From Flammeovirgaceae bacterium UBA4465 (GTDB lineage: Bacteria > Bacteroidota > Bacteroidia > Cytophagales > Cyclobacteriaceae): a stretch of DNA of 64,000 bases. The translations under genes were made by a program, and so were the position numbers. Under the pieces are notes generated by a model that was not told the origin of the DNA, searched no databases, and saw nothing but the letters and a program-made list of their open reading frames with translations. Shown here piece after piece: positions 37,803 to 47,751 of this stretch (position 1 is its first letter; every line of letters starts with the position of its first letter). The stretch is taken from the NCBI GenBank assembly GCA_905182375.1, contig CAJJBF010000009.1:518793-582792 (forward strand). The letters run 5' to 3'.

Positions 37803-40797
37803 TTAAAATGCGTATTTTACACCCAGGCTTATCTCAGTTCCTGGTGACAATTGATTGAAAATTTGATCTTGTGCCTGGTAAGCCTCAAAGAAATCTTCTC
37901 GTTGGTCATTGAGGATGTTGTTCACGCTAAAATTGATGGTTGTCTGTTCTTTTTTACCTAGCGACTTGTTTAAATTAAAGTTCAAACTATGAAACGGCTG
38001 CGAATAAATATCAGGAAAGAATCCTTCCCCTACCACGGTTAAGGTCTTGCCTTTTACATTATAAAAGAGTCCCGCATCAAATCGCCTATCTGCATTGTTG
38101 TATTGTAAACCAAAATTAATTACAAAAGGAGCTTGGCCTACCATCACACGTGTATCTTGAATCGTTTCCCCTGATTTTTGATAGACCCTTCTTGAATCAT
38201 ATTCCATAGGGGTCATCTCTATACGCGAATCCACCAAGGTCAAATTGCCATAAACGCTAAAATCTGAAAGTGAAGGAGCTACAAAGTTCAAAGCCTTACG
38301 GAATTCTAATTCGGCGCCAAGCAACTGTCCTTGACCCACATTTCGGGGCTGAAATTCATTCCCTGTTTGGGAATTTGCGATACGAACCAATTCAATGGGG
38401 TCATCAAAAGTTTTATAAAAAGCACTGACCGAAAACAATTGACCCCTGTTGAGGAAGAGTTCCCATCTCAAATCAAGGTTATTAATATGGGTCTCTTTAA
38501 GGTTCCCGTCCCACACCACATTTCCATTCTCATCGTTGTATTTAAAAAAGGAACCATTAAAAATCCGGTTACTCACAGGATCCAAAATCTGGGCATACGA
38601 CAGCTCTTTAAACGAAGGTCTTGCAATCGTTTTGGAAAAAGAAAATCGGATATTTTGATCATCCGTCAATCCATAAATGGCATTGAGAGATGGGAAAAAA
38701 TCGGTAGAATTAAGTACTTGATCGTTTTCAAGTAAATAAGCTCCCTCCACTTCGCCTGATTTAATTTGTTGTGTGAGCGACTCAATGGCTCCCGCATCGG
38801 TCGCATTCCCCAATTGACTGGCCGCCGTTTGATTCATGCCCGAGTACCGCTGTTCAAATCGCTCCATTCTTAAACCTACAATGGTCTTAAGCCCTTCGGT
38901 AATCGACACTTCTGCTGAGGCATAAGCTGCGAAGTTTGTGTTACTTGACGCATACGCATTGGAATTGGGATTGATGCCTCCATCTCGTTGATAATAGATT
39001 TTATTGCCTAAGCCATCCTCAGGGGATCCGTATAAATTGACCTCCGAAATGATGTCATCGAAACTGGCATTGTCTTCCCATCGGGTGGATGCCTGAATAC
39101 CCGTAATATTGAATGCTTGAATAGCATAATTTCGTGTTTTTAAAACATAACTGGTCCCCACACGATATTTGGCTTCTCTACCCAACAGCATCCCAGTATT
39201 TAATAGATCTACTTTACCGACCACATTGCGTTCATCGAGAAATCGCCACCTCCTTGAGGGTGATCCCGCAGCTCCAGGATTGATTCGGTTGACGCCTGTG
39301 TCATCAGAAAAAGCGGCCCGTCTAATGTCGGGGTCTGTCATATTTGAGAAGGTAGGAGATAGCTTCCAATCCAGTTTCCACTGGGTATCTCCAAAATAAT
39401 GTGTGCCATTCAGTAAGATATTGGTCAAACTTCTTTGACCATATTCTAGGTTATCATTAAAGGCAGTATAGTCTGAGATCAATCGCGGTGTAAAATCATC
39501 GGCTGTAGGATCCGAAACGGTATTAATTTTAGCCGTCTTCTTTTCCCCATTTTGAAGACCCAAAACAGAAAGTTTGTATTTTGCGTTTTGCGTTTTGTAT
39601 GCGATGCCGACCAATCCCGATATTAAGGTATTTTCGGTAGTATAAGCCCCCGACCTTAGGGTTGCCGCACCCATTTCATACGCCTCTGAGGCATCTCTTT
39701 TTTGATACTCTCCAAACAACACATCCTGATAAAAGTCATTGTCTCTTTTGTAATTGGCTGATATAATGTAACCCAAAGAATTACCGTTGGCCAATTTCTT
39801 TTGATTTCCCGATGATAAACCTAGGCTGTAATTCATAAAATTGGTCGCTTCTTGGGCCGATAATTGTTGCGAAAACAGTTTACTAGTACTATACAGTTCT
39901 GTTACTTCGTTGACGAAGGGGGTCGGTAAATCGGCATTGTCTATCTGGCTAGGAAGGCTCCTAGCATTTGAGTCAAAACCTAACCATTCGGTAGCACTTC
40001 CCTCGGTGGGTTAATGCCTCCTTTTTAAAGTGCATGGAGGGATTGTAAGTAATCCCCAAGGATACATTGAAAACCTTTTCTTCTGGAAAATCCTTGGTTT
40101 CGATATTAACCAATCCTCCCGTAAAATCGGCAGGCTTATCGGCTGAAGCCGTTTTGACAATCATCATGTTATTCAGCAGCGTGGTAGGGAAAATATCAAT
40201 TTGCAAACTATTGCGATCAGGATCTAAACCAGGGATATCTACCCCATTCAATGTGGTTTTGGTATAGCGATCACCCAATCCACGAACATATACATATTTT
40301 CCGCCTTCTACGCTGACCCCAGTAACCCGTTTAATCGCACCTGCAGCATTGGAATCCCCTATCTTCCGGAAACTTGCAGATGAAATTCCATCCATCATAT
40401 TGGGTGATTTTCGCTTTACCGTGATCAGGGCTGCCTCGGTAGACTTTGCCACTTGAGCGGTAACCACTACAGCTTCCAACTCTTCCACATCAGGATACAG
40501 TCTGATTTGTTCAATGACCGTTACTTCCCCAGATTTGACCTCTATCCCCGTAATGGTTGTCGTTTCTAACGAAACAAAACTTGCCTGAAGATCATGCCTT
40601 CCGGGAGGGGCTGAGAAAGAAAAGTTTCCGTCAAAATCCGTAATGGCTCCCGTGGTCGTGCCGGCGATGATGACCGTCACAGAGAAGAGTGGCTCACCGG
40701 TTTCTTCTTCGATCACTGTCCCTCTAATGGTCCCTTGCTGTGCGAAAATCAGTGTGCTCCACAGAATAGATAAACTCGCTATAAAAAAAATCTTCAT
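37803..40797 (-). pseudogene. TonB-dependent receptor, one frameshift
   Basis: Outer-membrane active transporter of about 995 residues. The N-terminal part (40797 down to about 40000) has a signal peptide, a carboxypeptidase-regulatory-like domain (GTIRGTVIEEETGEPLFSVT), a TonB-box region and a plug with YVYVRGLGDRYTKTTLNGVD. At about 40000 (GAGGGAAG on the coding strand) one extra G moves the frame from ALTHRG to SATEWLGFDSNARSLPS, which joins the long barrel segment ending at 37803 in FNQLSPGTEISLGVKYAF. No other break was found. The plug resembles Bacteroidota receptors often paired with a beta-helix lipoprotein, here 460 bp upstream. The substrate is unknown; phosphate-linked regulation is suggested by its leader. 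Confidence 0.85.
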
Positions 40798-41254
40798 GCT
40801 ACTTTTTTTTAAAAAATGATGTCATCTTTAAGAATAACTCCACGAGGGGTTAAGCATTTATATCACTGCAAATGTGGGGATTCAATAGATGATAAAATCC
40901 TATTTACCATGAGTTAATATTAACTTAACAATAGCGCCTATTTAATTAATAATTGGATAATATAAGTAGTGGTTTTAGATAATATTACACCTCAAGACCT
41001 ATCCACCGCCCCTAAAAAGCCTGTTTTTCTTTGATTGATCTCTTTGTCAAAACGGTTAAACATACTGGCCAAAAAATACCCGCATGAGACATTACTTACA
41101 CTGACTAGCAAACGGTCTCATCGATAAACGTTACGGCTTCAATCAAAAGCTTATTTAGATTCAAAACTCATTCCCATTGCCATTCCCATTTTTAACAAAA
41201 AAAAGACTGCTGGAAATACCAACGGTCTTTTTATTTCATTGAGTCTTTTGCTTA
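40798..41254. promoter_or_regulatory. Leader of the TonB receptor gene with palindrome and TTAACA repeat
   Basis: A gene-free 457 bp. It contains a perfect 12-bp palindrome GTTAATATTAAC (40913-40924) overlapping a tandem TTAAC-TTAACA element (40920-40930), about 120 bp before the receptor ATG. The 9-mer CTTAACAAT found here also occurs upstream of the lipoprotein gene. The far end holds the terminator of that lipoprotein gene. The remainder shows no recognisable structure. Confidence 0.5.
41199..41234 (-). terminator. Rho-independent terminator after the beta-helix lipoprotein gene
   Basis: AAAAGACTGCTGG and CCAACGGTCTTTTT form a stem (one internal mismatch) around an AAATA loop. On the minus strand the hairpin is followed by a run of eight T. 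It lies 20 bp after the stop of the lipoprotein gene and would separate it from the TonB receptor gene. Confidence 0.8.
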
Positions 41255-42493
41255 TTAAAGTCCTATCGTGGTTAGGGCTCCAGATAATCCTGCCCAAGTC
41301 CAAGTATCAAAAACAGACTTCGCAGGACCTTTGGTTCTTGCACCAGCAGCTACTTCAGAAGTAATTGCAGCAGCATCTGCACCCAATACCGTTGCTAAAG
41401 TATCTCCTTCATTCAAAGTGGTTTCCCATCCTGAAGAAACGCCAGCTCCATCACCTCCAAAGGATTCAATAGCCGTCCCAGCATATTCTCCCCATCCATA
41501 AATGTATAAGTCAACTAAGGCTGCATTGGTAGCGCCATCCCAATCTACGACATGATCTGCATCAGCACCTACATATACGACGCCATTGCTGAAGGTATGA
41601 AAGCCGTCCGCTCCATTGACTTTAGCGGTGCCTTCAGGCCCATCTAACTCAAAGGCTGAACCTCCTTGTGGCGTTACGATTACGTAATCCGAACAAGTTC
41701 CTTGCCAATCCTGATCGGTGTCTAACCCATCGTCATTTGAATTCCAAATCAAAACTTTAGAAACATTTACCGTTCCTCCAAACCACTCAATACCATCATC
41801 TGCATTGGCAACCACTTCAACGCCCTCAATGCTCGTTGCTGAACCAACACCTCCTAAAGTCAGACCATTGATCTCATTACCTTCACCGATGTTTGAACCC
41901 CCGTGACGAATAGAAATATAGCTGATCGTACCTGAATTATCGGCCGCATCTGTGCCCCCGTACAAGCCATTGATATCGGATGTTGGTATGCCTTCAATAT
42001 TAGATTCGGACGCGTCATCCCCTAATGAAGCCGGTGCATTTCCTAATATAATGACCCCTCCCCAAAGACCTCCAGCATCTGACGGCATGTTGGGTGAAAG
42101 TATTTCACCTGGTTGAATTTCATCTGCGACTGCGGTAAAGATGATGGGTGACGTAGACGTTCCCTGAGCGTTTAAGGTCGCTCCTCTTGCTACTAACAAT
42201 GCCGTCGCATTGGCTCCCGTTCCATATTGGCCTTTGATAATTGTCCCCGCCTCGATGGTAAGTGTCACTCCTGAAATCACGGCTATTCTGCCTCCTAATA
42301 TGTATACGGAATCAGCAGACCATATAGCATCCGCAATAATATTTCCCGAAATCAAAACTTCAACGCCTTCGGTCACCGTTACCGTATCTGTTACAGTTAC
42401 GGTTTCTGTTACCGTTAATGTTTCTGTATCATCATCACATGCTAGGAAGAAAAGTAAGCTTGAAAAAGTAAGCATTTTAATAAGTTTTTTCAT
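41255..42493 (-). CDS. Beta-helix-like surface lipoprotein with TVT-repeat tether
   Basis: A 412-residue lipoprotein (lipobox LLFFLAC). Right after the lipidated Cys come an Asp cluster and a low-complexity tether of alternating Thr/Val (TETVTVTDTVTVTEG, about residues 22-40). The body has right-handed beta-helix-like turns with many Gly/Asp/Asn: VTLTIEAGTIIKGQYGTGAN, LWGGVIILGNAP, VEVVANADDGIEWFGGTVNV, and a C-terminal WAGLSGAL. Similar proteins accompany TonB receptors in marine Bacteroidota. It is transcribed towards, but terminated before, the receptor gene. It is intact, while its receptor is broken. The ligand is unknown. Confidence 0.75.
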   Translation of the reverse strand: MKKLIKMLTFSSLLFFLACDDDTETLTVTETVTVTDTVTVTEGVEVLISGNIIADAIWSADSVYILGGRIAVISGVTLTIEAGTIIKGQYGTGANATALLVARGATLNAQGTSTSPIIFTAVADEIQPGEILSPNMPSDAGGLWGGVIILGNAPASLGDDASESNIEGIPTSDINGLYGGTDAADNSGTISYISIRHGGSNIGEGNEINGLTLGGVGSATSIEGVEVVANADDGIEWFGGTVNVSKVLIWNSNDDGLDTDQDWQGTCSDYVIVTPQGGSAFELDGPEGTAKVNGADGFHTFSNGVVYVGADADHVVDWDGATNAALVDLYIYGWGEYAGTAIESFGGDGAGVSSGWETTLNEGDTLATVLGADAAAITSEVAAGARTKGPAKSVFDTWTWAGLSGALTTIGL

Positions 42494-42584
42494 CTAAATT
42501 AAATTTGCGATTAGATGAGCGCTTCGTTGCACTCATTTACGAATGCAAAAATGCGTGTCAAGTATTAACTCTAAGGCGTTTGAT

Positions 42585-42633
42585 TGTTACCTTTTCGTTA
42601 AACCATTTGACAAGATGTTAACCTCATTGTTAA
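42585..42633 (-). promoter_or_regulatory. TTAACA-type direct repeats upstream of lipoprotein gene (Pho-box-like)
   Basis: On the minus strand, hexamers matching TTAACA or one mismatch occur at 42633-42628, 42621-42616, 42601-42596 and 42590-42585. The outer pairs start 12 and 11 bp apart. Bacillus PhoP boxes are TTAACA-type repeats at about 11-bp period, so a PhoB/PhoP-type site is a reasonable guess, though binding preferences in Bacteroidota may differ. The cluster is 90-140 bp before the lipoprotein start. Confidence 0.45.
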
Positions 42634-42665
42634 GCCCATGAACCCCCGAGGAGGGGCGACTGTTC

Positions 42666-43659
42666 TTATTTGGAAATCTGGACTTTAGAAAGGATGTTTT
42701 TGATGATGTCATGGGTCGTGATACCGTCAGCTTCGGCTTCATAATTCAATAAAATTCGATGGTTCATCACATCATCAGCAACCTCCTTGATGTCTTCTGG
42801 CAATACAAAATCTCTCTGATCAAAAAAAGCAACCGCTTTGGCCGCAAGATTCAAGTTGATTGACGCTCTTGGAGAAGCTCCAAATTGAATGTAGTGAGCC
42901 ATATCATCTAATTGATAGGTTTGAGGATCTCTCGTGGCCAAAACCAATTCTACGATATACTTTTCTAAAGATACTGATAAACTCACCGCATTGATTTCTT
43001 CTTGAATGGCAAAAATATCTTTCTTAGAGAGAATGGTCTTCAATTCGGGTTTAAAAGACATGTTGGACATTCTGCGCATGACCTCTAATTCCTCTTCTTT
43101 TGACGGGTACTTGACATGGACTTTCATCATAAATCGATCGACCTGCGCTTCTGGTAAGGGGTAAGTCCCTTCTTGATCTACGGGATTTTGTGTCGCCATC
43201 ACCAAGAAGGGACGGTCCAGTGAATACGTCTCTTCCCCAATCGTTACTTGTTTTTCCTGCATGGACTCCAGGAGGGCTGATTGTACCTTTGCCGGAGATC
43301 TATTGACTTCATCCGCTAATATCATATTGGAAAAAATAGGGCCTTTTTTTACTTCAAATAGCGGCTTTCTTTTGATTGTAGATCATGGTTCCTACCAAAT
43401 CTGCAGGTAAAAGGTCAGGCGTAAATTGAATCCTCTTGAAGTCAAGTTGTAATACCTTAGCCAAGGTATTTACCGTCAGGGTCTTGGCGATCCCCGGGAC
43501 GCCCTCTAATAAAATGTGATTTTGCGTGAAAAGACCAATGAGCAATCGGTTCACCATGTGCTTTTGCCCAACGACTACTTTGCCTACCTCATCAATAACC
43601 TGACTGATTTTATACTGATGTTCCTTTTTTAGGTCTTGATTTATCTCTTCCGTATCCAT
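42666..43659 (-). pseudogene. MoxR-family AAA ATPase, one frameshift
   Basis: MoxR ATPases act as chaperone-like partners of DUF58/VWA proteins. The N-terminal segment (43659 to about 43375) holds Walker A GVPGIAKT and RIQFTPDLLPADLVG, then terminates after YNQKKAAI. The neighbouring frame resumes with LFEVKKGPIFSN and continues with Walker B ILADEVNRSPAKVQSALLES and sensor ATQNPVDQEGTYPLPEAQ to the TAA at 42666. A single base near 43370-43376 explains it. Usual operon partners (DUF58, VWA, BatA/B) are missing on both sides, so the gene is an orphan. Confidence 0.85.
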
Positions 43660-43836
43660 GTTATCCTTGATTCATTTGGCAGCAAAAATAGGAATCCTTT
43701 TAATAACAAAAAACCCTTTTTCCCCTAGCCGGGCATTTTATATGTTAAATGAGGTTAAATGATTGCCCTTTGAAGTTCCAACATCTGATTTTACTCCATT
43801 TTTAATTTTATAAAATGAATATTTTGCGGAACTCCT

Positions 43837-44463
43837 TTATGTGATTTTCCGCAGCTCCGTCAACACCTGTTTCATGACATAGAACATTTCGGTAGCAATT
43901 TGAAAACATCGCTCATCGTAGGCGGTGCGCTCATAATCCGTGCCGTCAGCCGATTTGGGGTCCTCATACAACAACTTCACTCTCAAATCAGCGCCAAAAA
44001 TAACTGGACAAGCCTCATCGGCCTCCGAACAGGTCAACACGGCACAAAAATCTTTTTTGGGATTCTTTAAATGATCGTATTTTTTGGAAAAACTGACTAA
44101 ATGCAAGTTTCCAAGACTACTTGAAATCTCATATCGCGGATTTGCTCCAATTCCTACCTCCACAGCAAATCCAGCCCGCTGCAATGCGGCCACCGCCCGT
44201 GAATTAAAGGCCGTCTCTTCGGTTCCTCCGCTGTAGGCCACCACCAAGGCAATATCATAATAGGCAGCCGCCATTTGCAACCAAATTTGACCCAAATGAC
44301 TTCTTCTTGAATTGTGCGTACAGATAAAATTCATAGCCGCTGCTTCTCTCCCAGATATCTTATTAAAAATATAACGGGACAACGGTTCCAATTGTTGGAT
44401 TCGTTTGGGTTCTAAATCTGATTCACTTTTTGATACTGCTAAGATGTAAGCGTTTAAACTCAT
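43837..44463 (-). CDS. Low-molecular-weight phosphatase / arsenate reductase-fold protein
   Basis: A 208-residue protein with the phosphatase P-loop C-x5-R as FICTHNSRRSH (Cys48, Arg54), which is also the fold of ArsC-type arsenate reductases. Further cysteines sit in CAVLTCSEADEACPV, and the acidic loop near LLYEDPKSADG could supply the general acid. It is annotated as protein-tyrosine phosphatase in many Bacteroidota. Arsenate reduction is an alternative; no arsenic genes are nearby. The start is ATG at 44461-44463; the gene is monocistronic. Confidence 0.7.
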   Translation of the reverse strand: MSLNAYILAVSKSESDLEPKRIQQLEPLSRYIFNKISGREAAAMNFICTHNSRRSHLGQIWLQMAAAYYDIALVVAYSGGTEETAFNSRAVAALQRAGFAVEVGIGANPRYEISSSLGNLHLVSFSKKYDHLKNPKKDFCAVLTCSEADEACPVIFGADLRVKLLYEDPKSADGTDYERTAYDERCFQIATEMFYVMKQVLTELRKIT

Positions 44464-44694
44464 AATAATGCTTTTAAATGCGCTAATTTATCTTTTAAAT
44501 CGAATTAGCGTTGAAATGTACTGGATTATTTTATTTAATAATTATGATGAGGAGGAATTGAGATGAACACCACCAATGGCTGTACCCTCTAGGTAACATG
44601 CCCCCCTTCAGTGAACAGTGACTCCCTTCAGGACTTTAACACAAAAGATCCTTTGAAAGCCTTCACTCAATTTTGACACGCAAACAGGAACTCA

Positions 44695-45456
44695 TTAGAC
44701 ATAGGCCTTGTGAAGGGCTTCGATCCAAGCTTTGGCCATCAGAGCAGATCCAGCCAATGAAGGGTGAACGCCATCGGGACACCAATAGGCCACGCCTTGA
44801 TCCGCCACTGCCGTATCAAAAACTTGTTGATATGGAATGAAGGTCGCACCCATTTGTGTTGCAATGTCTGCGGCCGCCTTTTGATACGCTCTAAAAGTGG
44901 GTATCCATGCCTCGGTATCAATAGCCGTTCCACCGAGTACGACAAAAGGCTCTCCAATAATAAGCTTGATCTTGGGGAAGTTGGATTGGGTTCTTTCTAA
45001 CAATTTCAAAAAGTCTTTTTCATAAGTCTCCACCGTCCCCTCGTAACTATCAGTCAAGGTATGCCAAAAATCATTGACCCCAATATGTACACTCAATACA
45101 TCCGGTTGGAGGTCCAAACAATCTTTTTCCCATCGATCTGAAAGCTGAAAAACCTTATCCCCACTGACCCCACGATTGTAGGTATGCCAATCTGTTGTCG
45201 GATAATCTATCAACAAATTTGATGCCGCCAAGAGGGCATAGCCATTGCCCATGCCTTTAAGAAAATCATTGGATTGAATACTTGATCGATCCCTGTTTGC
45301 ATCGGTGATAGAATCTCCTTGAAATAATATCCTTAAGCGGTCCGGAATCTGAGCTTGTTTTGGGGGCGTAGATTCACAAGCAGGTAAGACCATTCCCGCC
45401 GCAGACAATACCGCAGTTTGCTTAAAAAAAGATCTTCGAGATGCAGAGGTACTCAT
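44695..45456 (-). CDS. SGNH/GDSL-family hydrolase, Tat-type lipoprotein
   Basis: A 253-residue exported esterase or glycan deacetylase-like enzyme. The N-terminus combines a twin-arginine motif (SRRSFFKQT) with a lipobox (MVLPAC, Cys27). Catalytic Ser49 lies in FQGDSITDANRD, the block III GxND region is HIGVNDFWH, and the Asp/His pair is in PDGVHPS near residue 232. The closest functional guess is a carbohydrate esterase. It stands alone, divergent from the VOC gene. Confidence 0.85.
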   Translation of the reverse strand: MSTSASRRSFFKQTAVLSAAGMVLPACESTPPKQAQIPDRLRILFQGDSITDANRDRSSIQSNDFLKGMGNGYALLAASNLLIDYPTTDWHTYNRGVSGDKVFQLSDRWEKDCLDLQPDVLSVHIGVNDFWHTLTDSYEGTVETYEKDFLKLLERTQSNFPKIKLIIGEPFVVLGGTAIDTEAWIPTFRAYQKAAADIATQMGATFIPYQQVFDTAVADQGVAYWCPDGVHPSLAGSALMAKAWIEALHKAYV

Positions 45457-45540
45457 ATAAGGGGTTTTAAAATGAAAAAATTATATTATAACTTTAATTT
45501 ACTTTAATAATTTGTTTTGTAAAAATACCCGTTAATTATT

Positions 45541-46029
45541 ATGAATCCATACCAAATTTCTAATGACGATCAAAGCAAATATGTGCATCTCAAAGTGACT
45601 GAACTGGCCCGTTCGATGGATTTTTATGTTGATCTCTTGGGATTTAAAATCACCCTCGCCTATGAAGACCATACCGCGGCCTACCTCTCAGCCGGAAGTC
45701 ATCATTATTTGTTGGATTTGGACACTTGGTTTGCTCAGCATTTACCCCAATCTGAATCCCAAGGTACGGGTATTTTTCATTCCCTCATCCAATATCCAAC
45801 CCGAAAAGATTTAGCTACCGTTTACCTGAACCTCAAAACAGCCGCCTACCCGCTTGTTGATGCGGTCGACCTTGGGGTTTCAGAAATCATTTATTTGGAA
45901 GATCCAGACGGAAACAGCATGGAGTTGTGTTGGGATCGCCCCAAAACCGAATGGCCCAAGAAGCCCAATGGTGCCTTTGAAATGTCATCGCGACCTTTAG
46001 ATCTGGAAGGTTTGTTATTAATGTTGTAG
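45541..46029 (+). CDS. VOC-superfamily protein (glyoxalase/bleomycin-resistance fold)
   Basis: A 162-residue vicinal-oxygen-chelate protein. The first beta-alpha-beta unit is YVHLKVTELARSMDFYVDLLGFKI; metal-ligand candidates are the His in that strand (HLKV) and the Glu in NSMELCWDRP, with DPDGNSMEL typical of extradiol dioxygenase-like members. The C-terminus includes a short Pro-rich tail. Substrate unknown. It is convergent with the MerR-type gene. Confidence 0.8.
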   Translation: MNPYQISNDDQSKYVHLKVTELARSMDFYVDLLGFKITLAYEDHTAAYLSAGSHHYLLDLDTWFAQHLPQSESQGTGIFHSLIQYPTRKDLATVYLNLKTAAYPLVDAVDLGVSEIIYLEDPDGNSMELCWDRPKTEWPKKPNGAFEMSSRPLDLEGLLLML

Positions 46030-46077
46030 TTGGGAGCTCGTGAAAGCTGTATTCACATATCACATTCATTCAAAACC

Positions 46078-46731
46078 TTATCCATTTAAAAATGCCTTGT
46101 TGATTACTTGATCGTGACCCTCAAATACGATCCTTTTGGTTTGTATCGTGTTTGAAGCCAAGGCCCGCTGCAATTGTTGCTGAACTTCTGCGCGCGGATC
46201 CAATAAATAAGTGGCCCCCTCATTTTGAAGCACGGTCTTGACCAATGCATTGAAATTGATATGGATAAAATCTTTTGCTTTTTGATCATAATTATTTTGG
46301 GCAAATAATTCGGTCTCTCGACCTATGAGCAGGTGCCCATCTTCAAATACCCTTAGATTGACCGGATGTTTGTAGGATCGGACATACAGTAGATAAAAAT
46401 CAAGCAAGGGAAAAGTAGACCCCGCATCCTCTGCAGCATACTTGCTTAAATCCTCCTTCCCTATTTTTATTTTGTCAAGGCTCAGACCAAATTCTCGTAA
46501 CCGGATGATGAGCTTGATCCAAACCAATTCGGTAAAACTGAACTTACTCCAACCCTTCCCTTTGGCTCGGCGATCCGTGATCACGCCTGTTTGATGCCAG
46601 TGATGCAGGACCCTCGGCGTCACTGAAGGTTCGGAAAGACTGTATTGCTTGTGGTTCAACTTTGTTTTGAATTCCAGATTCAAATTCAAAAAACAACCCA
46701 AAAAATTTACTTGAAACCAGTCGTATTGCAT
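46078..46731 (-). CDS. MerR-type HTH transcriptional regulator
   Basis: A 217-residue regulator. The winged-HTH region (about residues 30-90) includes YSLSEPSVTPRVLHHWHQTG and KGWSKFSFTELVWIKLIIRL, resembling MerR proteins in which the tyrosine/arginine wing is followed by a hydrophobic helix. The C-terminal half is all-helical and lacks obvious metal-binding cysteines, so it probably responds to a ligand or partner. A perfect 24-bp inverted repeat lies 10 bp upstream of the ATG, a natural autoregulatory operator. The divergent exported protein gene may share it. Confidence 0.72.
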   Translation of the reverse strand: MQYDWFQVNFLGCFLNLNLEFKTKLNHKQYSLSEPSVTPRVLHHWHQTGVITDRRAKGKGWSKFSFTELVWIKLIIRLREFGLSLDKIKIGKEDLSKYAAEDAGSTFPLLDFYLLYVRSYKHPVNLRVFEDGHLLIGRETELFAQNNYDQKAKDFIHINFNALVKTVLQNEGATYLLDPRAEVQQQLQRALASNTIQTKRIVFEGHDQVINKAFLNG

Positions 46732-46740
46732 TGCTTTGTT

Positions 46741-46764
46741 AATTATTACATAAATGTAATAATT
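46741..46764. promoter_or_regulatory. Perfect 24-bp inverted repeat, probable operator of the MerR-type gene
   Basis: AATTATTACAT (46741-46751) and ATGTAATAATT (46754-46764) are exact reverse complements around a 2-nt AA spacer. It lies 10 bp from the regulator's ATG and 180 bp from the divergent gene. MerR regulators bind such dyads between promoter elements; binding by this protein is inferred. Confidence 0.7.
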
Positions 46765-46942
46765 ATTTTTCGCTTATTGAAATTTCAAACTATTAATCTT
46801 TGACTTCGAACCGTGCTCCCCAATAAATATTTCCAATCCATTCATTTATCAAGGAAACATCTTCCCCATAACTTTTACTATTTAACATGAAAACAATGAG
46901 CTTTAATTTCAATTAAATATTAACCCATAAAATAAATCTATC

Positions 46943-47665
46943 ATGAAAAAACTCATCTATCTCGTGAGCTTGGTAATTACCCATACTTTACTTGCTCAAA
47001 TTGTGGTCCTGCATCCTGTAAAAGTGCCGGCCGCGCAGATCAATCATTTTGAAAACATAGAACTCAACTATTCAAAAGAAATAGCTCAACATGCGGTCAA
47101 CAATGGAAATTTAGAGTTTTGGGCCTTAATGAAAGCTTTTAATCCAGGCGCTGACGACTACAACTATCTATGGGTCAATGTCTACAAAGACATTGAAAAT
47201 GCGGTAGGTCAAGCCCCCTGGTGGGACCATGCCCAAGCGGTGGTAGGTGTCGAAACGAGCATCTTGTACGAGGGCTTTTCTGATTTGAAAACGGATCGGC
47301 GTTATTATTATGCCATGAATCAAGAGATCGCAGCCATTGCGCCGGCCCAATACGTCATCTTTAATTTCGCTTCTCCCGAAAATTTGAACTTAATTTTGGA
47401 ACAAACCAAAAATATCGTAATCCCCCATTTTAAAAAGAACATGGCCGCCTCAGGCATGGTGGGATGGGGGTTGGGATTGAAAGTAACCCCCCAAGGCACG
47501 GATTATGCCAGCATGATGACTTACGATGCCTACGACAACTTGGAAAACGTAATGAAACATCTCTCAGGGGCGCTGCCCTATAAGCGGTTTACCACAAAAC
47601 AAATTAGAACCCATTCAATGGTCCATGCGACCTGTGATGCAAGTGATGGGAGCGACCACTCCTAA
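46943..47665 (+). CDS. Exported protein of unknown function
   Basis: A 240-residue protein with a signal peptide (MKKLIYLVSLVITHTLLAQI). The mature protein contains WVNVYKDIENAVGQAPWWDH and YVIFNFASPENLNLIL, a mixed alpha/beta pattern, and two C-terminal acidic/His residues (DGSDHS). I do not recognise a family. It is divergent from the MerR-type regulator, so it could be its target, and it ends in a strong terminator. The frame is uninterrupted, unlike many neighbours. Confidence 0.65.
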   Translation: MKKLIYLVSLVITHTLLAQIVVLHPVKVPAAQINHFENIELNYSKEIAQHAVNNGNLEFWALMKAFNPGADDYNYLWVNVYKDIENAVGQAPWWDHAQAVVGVETSILYEGFSDLKTDRRYYYAMNQEIAAIAPAQYVIFNFASPENLNLILEQTKNIVIPHFKKNMAASGMVGWGLGLKVTPQGTDYASMMTYDAYDNLENVMKHLSGALPYKRFTTKQIRTHSMVHATCDASDGSDHS

Positions 47666-47681
47666 ATATAATTAATTTTCA

Positions 47682-47710
47682 AATCCTCTGGGCAGCACCA
47701 GAGGGTTTTA
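47682..47710 (+). terminator. Rho-independent terminator
   Basis: CCTCTGG (47685-47691) and CCAGAGG (47698-47704) form a perfect stem with a GCAGCA loop, followed by GTTTTAATT. It lies 20 bp after the exported-protein gene. Confidence 0.85.
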
Positions 47711-47751
47711 ATTCCTTTACTCATCAAAATGAAGCTTCATTTTGAAACTTT

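Noticed and set aside
37803..40797. Two separate TonB-related genes
   Set aside because: The upstream piece ends in mid-barrel and the downstream piece starts in mid-barrel; one base near 40000 reconnects them with continuous sense, so it is one gene.
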